From contig CM041294.1 in NCBI GenBank assembly GCA_023052935.1, positions 27,082,641 to 27,146,640 of the forward strand: DNA of 64,000 bases. Reading direction: 5' to 3'. How positions within the stretch are numbered: the first letter of the stretch is position 1; each line of letters opens with the position of its first letter. This document shows, in pieces, positions 55,286 through 64,000 of this stretch. The notes beneath the pieces were generated by a model that was not told the origin of the DNA, did no database searches, and saw nothing but the letters and a program-made list of their open reading frames with translations. This stretch comes from Piezodorus guildinii (lineage: Eukaryota; Arthropoda; Insecta; Hemiptera; Pentatomidae). Made by a program: the position numbers and the translations under genes.

Positions 55286-55689
55286 TTTAAAACAGCAAAA
55301 TACATATATAACAATAAGCATAACGGTGTTACTATTTTTATGTTCACTTTTATCAATACTAATATTATAAAGCAGGAGAGTTTGTTTGTTTGAACGCGCT
55401 AATCTTAGAAACTACTGGTTTAAATTGAATAATTCTTGTTGTGTTGGATAGTCCATTTATCGAGGAAGATTATAGGCTATATAACATCACGCTGCGACCA
55501 ATAGGACCGAAGAATCAGTGGAAAATCTGAAAAAAAAAACGGGGTAAATTGACCTCGCATCCCAACGATTCCAAATGATTTACCTTTAAATTTTAAAATA
55601 ATTCAATGTCCCGTTAAGTTAACTTAACAAATCGATTTTATCCAAGGAATTAACTATGTTTACATACTGAATTCGTCTTTATTGAGGAT
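55286..55689. repeat. Dispersed-repeat-like sequence
   Basis: ATACTAATATTATAAAGC, GAGTTTGTTTGTTTGAACGC and TATAGGCTATATAACATCAC, in this order, are phrases I associate with widespread insect interspersed repeats; class not assigned. Only one copy in the window. Confidence 0.45.
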
Positions 55690-56274
55690 CAGTATTTTAG
55701 TTTATTGCGAACCAACATGAGAGAAGGTTCGGTTCATTTTCGGCATATTATACTGTTCTTTTTTTTAAAAAGGGAAGAAAGCATCCCAAACAAAGATTCG
55801 TGCCGTGTATGGTAGCGGTTCAATTGCTGATAGCACGGTTCAAAAGTGGTTTTCGAGGTTTAGATGAGGAGATTTCAATTTGGAAAACCAACCCCGGGCT
55901 GGCCAGAGTTCAACTCTTGACATCGAGAATATTATGACGGTCATCAAAAACAATCCACGAATTACTGTTCGTGAGATAGCTGCGGAGTTAAGATCTGCAA
56001 ATCGACCGTTTTTGAGCAACCAGCCGAAAAAAATCTTAAGGTTTTCCTGGAACAACGCCGCTCGCAACACCAAAGGCCGGCTTGCAGCCAAGAAAGGTGA
56101 TGCTCAGCATTTGGCGGGATTGGAAGGAATCCATACATTTTGAGCTCCTTCCACAAAACCAACTATTTTGTTATGGCAGTGGTAACTATTTTGTAGATTA
56201 AATAAATAAAGTTTAAGCTGTTCATTAATTTTAATTATTTTGCAAATTTCTCTAAGAACTTTTCGACAGCCCAA
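55690..56274 (+). pseudogene. Mariner-family transposase remnant, second subfamily
   Basis: Plus strand: the HFRHIILFFFLK-KGKKASQT region (first helix-turn-helix), then VYGSGSIADSTVQKWFSRFR, a stop, GDFNLENQPRAGQ, DIENIMTVIKNNPRITVREI (second helix-turn-helix region). It then skips to LEGIHTF and TKPTILLWQW near the family's second-Asp region, with the rest deleted. The right end reads CTTTTCGACAGCCCAA followed by TA (56275-56276), a mariner-like terminus. A matching left end is not visible. Wording differs from the other three mariners, so it is a distinct lineage. Confidence 0.75.
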
Positions 56275-56539
56275 TATATTTTTTTAAAAACGTCTTAATA
56301 GCGATCATAATAACAGAAATAACGTAATCATAATAACGCGAGCAACAGCTAGTCCAAGATATACATAAATAACGTAAATTAAATATCAAAATATCAATAC
56401 TTTGAGAATAATCAACGATCTGAAAAGAAACATGTTGATTTTTATTTTTAGATTTTCTGTGACAAAAATAAATAGTGATTTTAGGTTTATTGCGTGGGTT
56501 CCGCAAGAATTTCATAAAAGCCACCAATACATACATTAT
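56275..56539. other. Non-coding spacer
   Basis: AT-rich, nothing recognised. Confidence 0.4.
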
Positions 56540-56827
56540 TTAATACGGGCATGAAACGGATTCTATAGTCCTGGTATGCCGGGCATCGAGCGAGAAATAG
56601 AAGCAATCGTCCAATGCGGCTCCATTACAAACAGGGCACGGCCATGAAGACCAGGTATACCTCTGCGGGCCGACACTAAAGAAGATAACGTACTTTCCCG
56701 GCAGTCTGATCTGGGCCAAAGTCCTAACATACGCGATATCGCAGTCTAACATTAAATAACTTTGCAGAAGAACGGTGTCAGCGAAGACCTTACTGTAGCA
56801 CGGGCTATACGTCAATTCTTGTAGCAT
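56540..56827 (-). pseudogene. LINE C-terminal zinc-motif fragment (tentative)
   Basis: A 95-codon open frame. TLAQIRLPGKYVIFF followed by WPCPVCNGAALDDCFYFSLD resembles the extreme C-terminus of many insect LINE ORF2 proteins ('A.IRL....Y....', then C-x2-C...H...C). Here the His and last Cys positions are altered. No RT precedes it. An alternative is a chance ORF. Confidence 0.45.
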
Positions 56828-57268
56828 ATATACCCCTCATTTTCTTGTATTGACAATTAAAAGTGTTCAATAATTTATATAAAATGAAAAACAATAATCA
56901 CTCATGCGTATATATTGACATCGTTTCTACTCAGTAATGAATTAATCTTTGGTATTTATCATATACCTAAAAAATTCAAATAAGAACTTTTATGAACATG
57001 ATGATAAACTTAATTATCATCATAGTTATAAAGCTACTATTTAGACTATCTTTCTATTATTTTTCCGGGATTATAAAACATTTCTAAATATTTTTGGCTC
57101 TAGCCCCCTCACTCAGTCTCCATTGGCTGACTGAAAGGCGGTGGGAACTCGTGGCGTTGTGCCTCGCCATCCAGTTCTGGGTGAAGGGGTTCGATTCGGA
57201 GTTCTCAGTGGCTGTATGTAAATATTGAATATAGGTATGAATGTGACCAAAATTATATTTATTTTATT
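56828..57268. other. Non-coding; possible tRNA-like patch 57105-57235
   Basis: GGGGTTCGATTCGGAG near 57188 resembles a B-box, and TTGGCTGACTGAAAGG near 57123 a weak A-box. The distance is longer than usual, so a SINE head is only possible. Confidence 0.35.
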
Positions 57269-58148
57269 ACTTTCACTTACTATATATAGTAAGGGAAAGT
57301 ATTGCGATCGTGAAAATTTTCTAATTCCAGTTTTCAACGAAAATACACATTTTAGGGTCACCTGAGTCCAAATAATCAGTCCCATAGTCCCGCAAAAAGG
57401 TCTATGTGTATGTGGTAACTCCCGGGCGCAAACGCTAAGTCCTGTGATACTTAAATTTCATATACGCCCGAGACTTTACAAAACCTTTTTCATCAAAATG
57501 AGCTTACCAGAAGAGCCACTTTATACCATGCATTTTGCACTTTTTTCGATTTTCTCGAAAACGGTTCCGACAATTTTGATTAAACTGGCTATATCGATGT
57601 AAAATTTAATGGGCCTTAATATCATTTAGGTTTCATTCGGATTAAAATGGTCTGACAGGGCTTAAATGCCGATATTTTTAATTTTCTTTATCTAAAGTAC
57701 CTTTGATTTTGTTGATTCTATAAAAGTAACTATATTATCTTGTTACCACTGAAGAGAAACAGGTAAATATATAAATTGAATGAATTCGATACCCAACTAA
57801 AGGATAAAACAGAAAAAATATTTTTTTAATGCATTTTTTTGTTTTTGAACATAAGAACAGTAATGTACATGTATGGTATACCGTTGGAAAGCTAAAGCTT
57901 TTAGAATAAATATTATCTCATGTACAAGCTTTTAAAAGTTAATGAAGAGTGATAAAAAGGAAGATAAAACTAACTGATTTTTTTTAGATAATATAATAGA
58001 TTTTTGAATAAAACATATGTTTCTATATAAATTCAATTTAATTAATTCTTAAATAGTTTCACGTATTTTTATCACTAACCGTATTTGAAAATTCTTTCAT
58101 TGATTTTAAAAATAGAGGTTAGTGAAAGTCGTGTGTTGCCCGCACCAG
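57269..58148 (+). mobile_element. Family A dispersed repeat, copy 6
   Basis: Full-length type: ACTTTCACTTACTATATATA at 57269, GTCCCGCAAAAAGGTCTATG with a short degenerate GT tract, CATATACGCCCGAGAC, and AGAGGTTAGTGAAAGT then CGTGTGTTGCCCGCACCAGA at the 3' end. Confidence 0.9.
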
Positions 58149-59165
58149 ATTTATTTTATTTTCATATGCTATTTATGTTTAATTTTTTTTTTTTTTTTTT
58201 TTTATTCTGTACATATGGAATGAACTACTTTTAGCTCTAATACTTCTTGCCCTAGGATAGTGGCAGATGGTATTATTTATCAATAAAGCTATGATGATGA
58301 AATTGTGCAAAATAGAAGCATAAAGTTATATATATATATATATATATATATACAATTTCATCATCATAGCTTTTTATACTACAATATAATAATTAGTTAT
58401 TATAATTAGCAATTTATAATTGAGCAGCTATTACTAGCAACCTAAATCTCTAATTATAAATATATATGATAATTTTATTCCCTCCCAATAGCTGATTATT
58501 AGTGACCTGAATGAGACAAATATACAAATCGAAAAAGGAAACATTTAATATAAAATCATTTCCGATAAAATTATAAATAAAGCTATAAACAAGACCTAAA
58601 AGGTTGAGAGAAATAAAAGGTAGTCTTCTCTGAATCCAAAATATTCCGGAATATAACCTTTAGGATAGGAAATGTTTTGATAGAATCCGGACTAAGCTGT
58701 AGAACGGTATAAAATAATAAAGATAAAGTAAGGACTTATCCCTTCAGCGTGTTAGCGTAACTTTGAATAAAGTCTGCTCCCAACACTTTATCCAAAGCCC
58801 TTCCACGCTAAGGACTCCTATTGGGTTTTGTTTTATCCGTAGGTAGGCTTTGAACGCTCTTATCGGGAGGAAATCAGTTCTTTACTGTCCATCCCGATTC
58901 AGATTCAATGCGGGAACGTTTTCTGTTACTATATTCCTTAGGTTTTGTTTAGCTAGAATATTGGAATGGACATGTCTCTGACAGAGGCACACAGCATAAA
59001 TATATTATTAAATTATTGTAAACAGAAATTATTTTATTTGCTTTTTTTTTTAAAGGTAACTGAAATGTATAATGGTTTTACGTACCAGAAAAAAAGGTAA
59101 AAAGGAATATAAATTAAATATCCTTTGCCTGATATGTATATATATATATATATATTTAATATTAA

Positions 59166-59223
<58 letters not shown>

Positions 59224-59373
59224 AATAAAATGCATCGATCTTTTTAGATTATGATTTTTCACTAAAATGTATCGGGTGCTAGGTCTTTAAAATTTGTCGT
59301 CCAAATCCCCCATTAGAAACATGGAATCCTTTTCTGAACTGAAAGCAAAGTATAAATATTGGTTACACATTTT
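58149..59373. other. Non-coding; (TA)n hairpins
   Basis: AAGCTATGATGATGAAATTG (58286) and its complement (58353-58372) flank (TA)n at 58328-58351. A longer (TA)n block lies at 59137-59220. 58720-58930 is slightly GC-richer without a recognisable gene. Confidence 0.5.
59137..59220. repeat. (TA)n microsatellite
   Basis: Two TA runs separated by a TTTAATATTAAA-type palindrome. Confidence 0.95.
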
Positions 59374-59624
59374 ACTTTCACTTACCTATATATGAAATAT
59401 ATAGTAAGGGAAAGTTTTGCGATAGAAAAAAAATTGTTTATGCAATTTTTATGTTTTGTTTATTTTTGAACACATGAATAGTAATATAGATGTATAATAT
59501 ACCATTGGATAGCTAAAGATATTAGAAAAAATATTATTATTATTATTAAAAAATATACATGGAATTTTAAAGGTTAATGGAGAGTGATAAAAAGCTGATA
59601 AAACTAACTGATTGTTGTAAATAA

Positions 59625-59662
59625 AAATAATAATAATAATAGGCTAACCGAACCTAAAACAA
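59625..59662 (-). pseudogene. LINE-A 3' tail fragment
   Basis: AATAATAATAATAATAGGCT then AACCGAACCT matches the (TTA)n tail and last bases of LINE-A at 3868-3908. Only the extreme 3' end is present. Confidence 0.6.
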
Positions 59663-59885
59663 AATATACATACATAATTATTAACGATAATGATGCCAAA
59701 TATATTTTTCTGTTAGCCCCACTAAATTAAAAGTTGCAACATTACAAAAAGCAGTGGGCCATTTTGTTTGTATTTGAGACTTTTACATTCGTGGAATTGT
59801 TATACATGCTGTTTGGTTTGTTCCGTAACAGATTAAAAGTTTATAAAAGGTTTCTACGTCAAATGTAGACTTTTATTTGACTTAT

Positions 59886-59955
59886 GATAATAATAATAAG
59901 CATACCGAAACCGAAGGCTCGATGCCGATATCACCAAATTCAGCTTACAAAGATT
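59886..59955 (-). pseudogene. LINE-A 3' tail fragment
   Basis: ATAATAATAATAAGCATACC, then GAAGGCTCGATGCCGATATC and ACCAAATTC match LINE-A's 3' UTR at 3875-3932. A second, separate short end. Confidence 0.7.
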
Positions 59956-60013
59956 CCTAAATTGATTATATTAAAGGAGGTAAGTGAAAGTCGTGTATTG
60001 CGCGCACCAGATT

Positions 60014-60225
60014 TTTTATACTTCTCATAATGTAACTATTTACAGCAAAATACAATAAACACATCTTACCGAACAGTACTCATTGAGCACCGTCTCCTTC
60101 AATTTTAAAGACTTAGCACCTTATTTTAGTACAATTATATATATGTATATAAAGTATTCATGATGCTATTTTTAGTATTTTTTTTAGGAATGCCATATCA
60201 CGAAATATTCGATAATTAACTTTTA
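60014..60225. other. Non-coding spacer
   Basis: AT-rich; nothing recognised. Confidence 0.4.
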
Positions 60226-60834
60226 TTGTCACTTACCTATATACGAAATATACAGTGAGGTAAAGTATTGCGATCATAAAAATTTTCGAATTCCAGTTTT
60301 CAACGGAAATAAACGTTTTAGGGTTCCCTGAGTCCAAATAACCAAGTCCGGCAAAAAGATGTGTGTGTGTGTGTGCCACACTGTGTGGTAAGTCCAGCGC
60401 AAAAACGAAAAGTCCTAAGAAACCGAAATTTCATATTTGAGAAAGCAACATTTTCTTCAAAATCGGCTCACCGGAAGCTACTTTATACAATGCATTTTGC
60501 AACTTTTTACAATTATCTCAAAAACGGCTGGAACGATTTTCATCGAACTTGGTACATCGATGTAAAATTTGATGGGCTGTAATATCATGTACTTTTCATT
60601 CTAATTAAAATAGTCTCACATGGCTTAAATGCCGATATTATAATTTTTCTTATCTAAAGTACCTTTAATTTCGTAGGTTCTTTAAAAATAACCATATCAT
60701 CTTTTTAGCATTGATAAACGATAAACGAAAAAAAACAAAAAAAAACGTTAAACGAAGGTAATTTTCATTGAAACGATGTAGGTTTCATTCTGATATAAAT
60801 AGTATGTCAGAGCTTAAATGCTGATTCGAATTAA
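60226..60834 (+). mobile_element. Family A copy 8, 3'-truncated
   Basis: Starts TGTCACTTACCTATATACGA, then GTAAAGTATTGCGATCATA, GTCCGGCAAAAAGATG and (GT)n at 60358-60375. It runs into the family interior and then into the family A/LINE join at 60835. Confidence 0.8.
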
Positions 60835-60984
60835 TTGACCATATCATATTGTTTACATCGATAATAAACTGATAAATATATATAAGTTGAACGAATTCAA
60901 TACCTACTGAATGGATAAAAGAGCAAACATATTTTTTCCAAAGTTAGCTAAAGCATCATTTTTAAACGATTTAGCAATTTAATT
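60835..60984 (+). repeat. Family A interior fragment joined to a LINE end
   Basis: Same fragment and same join as 32664-32825. Confidence 0.8.
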
Positions 60985-61660
60985 ATTACTTCAAATTACC
61001 TTTACCCTTCGTATGACATCCTGCCCTACTGTCTTTTTCAATAATACTCCTCTTGACCCTGTTGAACAGAACTGATATCTAGGACCGCACCTTGACAAAC
61101 GCCTTACTTGGAACCCTCATACAAGACTGAAACGACAAGAAGCTGCACGACGTTTTCGACTACTTCAACACTTACTAGACAAACTTTCTAATCTTCCACT
61201 TAACTACAAATGAATCATCTACATGACTATCATAAGAACGATATAGACTTACGGAGTAGAGCTCTGGAGCTCTACTAAACCATCGAATTCTTCTCGTATC
61301 CAATCCCTACAATCCAAAATCCTTCGTAAAATCCTCAATGCTCCTTACTTTGTCACCAACAAACTTATCCATAAAGACCTTATAAAGTCCCATATGTTGC
61401 TGATTTGGCCCGTACGAGGTATCAATCCTTCCATGACAAACTCCATTCCCACCCTAATCCTTTCTTCCTCTTTAATTCCTGGCAATCCTCCGAGGCGTCT
61501 GAAAAGGAGATTTCTCCGGGACCTTGTAGTAGTATATTTTTAGAGTGCTTCCATCGGGAAGCTTCTCTACATGTGTTTCATGCCTTTTTATATTTCATTA
61601 AAATTTACTTGTTGTATTACTTGTTATACAGTTGTAAATTCCAATAAATAAATATTTAAA
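60985..61660 (+). pseudogene. Jockey-type LINE 3' end, copy
   Basis: QITFTLRMTSCPTV-like start, YLGPHLDKRLTWNPHTRLKR, EAARRFRLLQHLLDKLSNLP, YGVELWSSTKP, LQSKILRKILNAPYFVTNKL, then the tail and the 3' end TTTACTTGTTGTATTACTTG with an A run at 61661-61668. Stops at several places; truncated at the 5' side at the same base as the copy at 32826. Confidence 0.8.
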
Positions 61661-61668
61661 AAAAAAAT

Positions 61669-62905
61669 GATTACTTCAGTATCATACCTTACAGTTTCTA
61701 ATATATCGCTAGAATTCTCAAAATCGCAGAAAATATGCAACATGTTTCATATCAACTGTATGAAAAGACAATTCAACAGAGTTACCTTGAATTTTGGTAA
61801 GTGTACTAATTAATTTAAATTAATACTGTGCAATACGTTATTAAACATCTTTTTCCATACCAATTTGAGACTTGGATTAAACAGACAATTAATTAATATT
61901 TCGTAGAAAATTACACTTATCAAGGGAAATGAATTAATAATATTTAATTACAATGGTGTAAAAGTTATGCTTTTTCTTATGTAAGTAATTACCTAATTGA
62001 TTTGTTATAAAGTTCATTAAATAATTCAGGATTCATTACTTAAGAAATATAAACTGCATAAGAAGAAAATTATAAGTAACTTTTTAAAAGAAAAATCATT
62101 TTTTTAAATATAATTTTTATTCCTTTTAATCTGATATTTATAATCTGCATTTTGTAATTGTAACTTTTTAATTGTTTCGCAAAGTTGATTTACATTTATT
62201 TATTATAATTTCAAATAATATAATCCCTATTTTAGGATCTTCTGATAACGTCATAATGTATTTTATATGATAATTTATAATAATAATAAATTCTTTATTT
62301 ATTATGGGACAAATCCGTTTTGAATAATTTTACAAAACATACAAAAAGAACTTTAGTGTCTTAGAGTACAAACATGAAACAAACAAAAAATAATCAAAAT
62401 AAAATAAAAAGTGAACAATAGTGATAAATTAAAAGGTAGCTTCTAATAATAATAATTAATAACAAAACTAGACAAAAGATAAAACCGAAGCGTATGTGCA
62501 TATATACAAAATTTTAATTAATAATGCTTTACTGCATTGATGTAAAATTATTTTTAAAAAAAATCTCTTGTTGATCGAAAAATATTATTCGTAAAAGATC
62601 CGAATCACTTTCAGAATTATATTGGAAATAAATTAAGGTCTAAACTCTTTATAAAAAAAATTTACTTTAAAAAAAAAAATGAAAAGCAAAGAAAGCTGTT
62701 AAGCAATTACTTATCAAATCGTCTATAAAACATGAGGATCAACACAAAAGATACAAAAAAATATTTTAAACATGTATGATAATTCACAATAATATAATAT
62801 ATGATTTTAAATCACATCTTAAGTTAATATATCGTATTTAAATTAAACTTTCGTCTATTGTACTTATTTCGTAAAGATGAAGATAAATAATAAAAATAAA
62901 TTAAT
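61669..62905. other. Non-coding, AT-rich
   Basis: A (AATAAT)n-type start with TTCTTTATTTATTATGGGAC at 62277-62310 may be an old LINE tail. No gene recognised. Confidence 0.4.
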
Positions 62906-64000
62906 TTATTTATTTATTTATTTATTTTTTTTTTTTTTTTTTTTCTTACCCTCTGGTTTTATTTTCGAACAAAATACAAATACAAATATAATATGTATAG
63001 CTGTCAGATTTGTCCTTCTGTTACCCGGAGGTATTCTAAAGAGGATTGCTATATGCGCTGGATGCACTAGTAATCTTTCAAGGGCTTCTTCTAAGCCTTT
63101 ATTTATCCATTGCAAAATGGGAGGGACCATTCTTCAGGGTTTTGGCAATAAATTGAGTTCAGACATAGTCCGAACTCCTTCCCTCGGCGACAACGTCAAC
63201 GAGAGGTAGTGATCCTTGCCACCTCCCAGGCTTGGGTGGTGGGGTGATATCAGAAAATAATGGATTAGCACAGGCCTTCAGCCCATCAAAAAATTTAATG
63301 TGCCTCCGGCTGATATATTCAGGCACTGTTGGCAATACTAATTCCTGATGAAGGATATGGTTTCTGGCCCTTTGTAAGTTGGTACCTCTGACAATCCGCC
63401 GAAGGATGGAGTTCTGGAACGTCTGTAATTGTTTGAGAGTGGACTTAAACAGATGCCGCATCAAGGGCGCACCATAGAGCATAGTCGGACGTATTATAGC
63501 CTTGTAGATCTGTAGTTTCAGCCTCAGTGAGAGCTGAGGTGACGTGAGTAGATGATTAAGTCTATAGCTCTTTCTCCTGGCCAGTTTGAGTCGTTCCCGG
63601 ACGTGACTAGATAAGGTGAGGTGCCTATCTAGAGTGACGCCCAGGTAGAGGATTGAATTAGAGACTGGCAGTGTTTCTCCGTTCACTTTAAAATCAGTGG
63701 GCAAAGCGCTCTTCCCCTTCTGAAACGACATGACAATAGCATCTGTCTTCTTCGCGTTCACCCTAATGCCAATCTCCTTCAGCTCATCTACAATAGTGGT
63801 CGATGCTCCTTGTGCCAGGGTGAGAGCCCTTTTCGGTCTCATACTAGAAGCATAGATGCCAATGTCATCGGCGTAGGCTGCTACCAGTGCCATCGGGTGC
63901 TTCATTGAGATCACTTTTGCTGTAAAGATCACAAACAATAGTGGTCCCAATACAGAACCTTGAGGAACCCCACAAATGGTGTCCTTTGAAGTTGACAATT
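62906..64000 (-). mobile_element. LINE 3' half, running off the right edge
   Basis: Minus strand. The A-rich tail (complement of the T run at 62925-62944, next to (TTTA)n at 62906-62924) marks the 3' end. An RT frame occupies 63998-63159. The 5' part lies outside the window. Confidence 0.85.
63159..63998 (-). CDS. LINE reverse transcriptase, partial (jockey-like)
   Basis: 279 codons open to the window edge, with no stop or shift. In order: CGVPQGSVLGPLLFVIF (palm), AAYADDIGIYAS (catalytic YADD), IGIRVNAKKTDAIVMSF, SILYLGVTLDRHLTLSSHV (thumb entry), YKAIIRPTMLYGAPLMRH, FQNSILRRIVRGTN, then a short C-terminus. No RNase H follows, and the frame stops about 215 bases before the A-rich tail; both fit the jockey clade. 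The true start is beyond 64000. Being intact here, it may belong to a young copy. Confidence 0.88.
   Translation of the reverse strand: MSTSKDTICGVPQGSVLGPLLFVIFTAKVISMKHPMALVAAYADDIGIYASSMRPKRALTLAQGASTTIVDELKEIGIRVNAKKTDAIVMSFQKGKSALPTDFKVNGETLPVSNSILYLGVTLDRHLTLSSHVRERLKLARRKSYRLNHLLTSPQLSLRLKLQIYKAIIRPTMLYGAPLMRHLFKSTLKQLQTFQNSILRRIVRGTNLQRARNHILHQELVLPTVPEYISRRHIKFFDGLKACANPLFSDITPPPKPGRWQGSLPLVDVVAEGRSSDYV

Larger units (their letters stand above)
59374..60013 (+). mobile_element. Family A copy 7, internally deleted, with LINE-A tails inside
   Basis: The 5' end ACTTTCACTTACCTATATAT...GTAAGGGAAAGT is at 59374. The middle (GT tract to about the AAAAAATTG... region) is deleted, and the 3' end AGGAGGTAAGTGAAAGT + CGTGTATTGCGCGCACCAGA is at 59976-60011. 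Between 59625 and 59955 lie two LINE-A 3' tails. Confidence 0.8.

Noticed and set aside
57105..57235. SINE or tRNA head
   Set aside because: Only the B-box is good; A-box and spacing are poor and there is no second copy in the window.
59034..59262. Ile/Tyr-repeat ORFs
   Set aside because: Translation of (TA)n; no protein character.
1..64000. CRISPR array, bacterial operons or prophage
   Set aside because: The repeats are eukaryotic transposable elements and microsatellites; no cas-like genes or spaced short repeats were seen.

Overview
This window is arthropod-type nuclear DNA, most likely from an insect with a large, AT-rich, repeat-packed genome. I reason this from the mix of element types: jockey- and I-type LINEs, a short-LTR Ty3/gypsy element, mariner and Tc1 remnants, tRNA-derived SINEs and long (TA)n/(GT)n/(A)n runs. 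The species cannot be named from the sequence. I found no host protein-coding gene, rRNA gene, convincing functional tRNA gene, operon or CRISPR array. Almost everything recognisable is a transposable element, often nested in another.

Layout. 0.4-2.0 kb: a dead Tc1-like transposon with an IR/DR layout. 2.4-3.2 kb: a 5'-truncated jockey-type LINE with a tandem duplication at its junction. 3.9-4.8 and 6.6-8.6 kb: two damaged copies of one LINE ('LINE-A'), next to copies of a ~0.9-kb dispersed repeat ('family A', terminal motif ACTTTCACTTAC). 10.7-17.0 kb: a full-length I-clade LINE on the minus strand with two open ORFs, a 13-bp target duplication and an initiator/DPE promoter at its 5' edge. 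19.5-22.4 kb: a long imperfect inverted repeat interrupted by a family A copy. 23-31 kb: a SINE, two internally deleted mariners, nested family A copies and a LINE fragment. 32-33.5 and 38-39.6 kb: jockey-type LINE 3' ends. 34.1-35.8 kb: a SINE split by a 1.37-kb non-autonomous DNA transposon. 43-44 kb: an R1/LOA-like LINE remnant. 44.7-45.0 kb: a perfect 107-bp inverted repeat. 45.07-50.5 kb: an apparently recent Ty3/gypsy element with identical-looking 189-bp LTRs, gag and pol. 51-64 kb: a third deleted mariner, two SINEs, further LINE fragments, another mariner, three family A copies, and a LINE reverse transcriptase running off the right edge.

How parts work together. Only two elements look close to complete. 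The I-clade LINE has ORF1 (nucleic-acid-binding gag-like) and ORF2 (endonuclease, reverse transcriptase, RNase H), but a conserved endonuclease aspartate is histidine. The gypsy element has gag and pol in one reading frame separated by a single TGA, a primer-binding site matching metazoan tRNA-Phe, and a polypurine tract. The SINEs, deleted mariners, the GGGC-ended element and family A have no coding capacity of their own and would need enzymes supplied from elsewhere.
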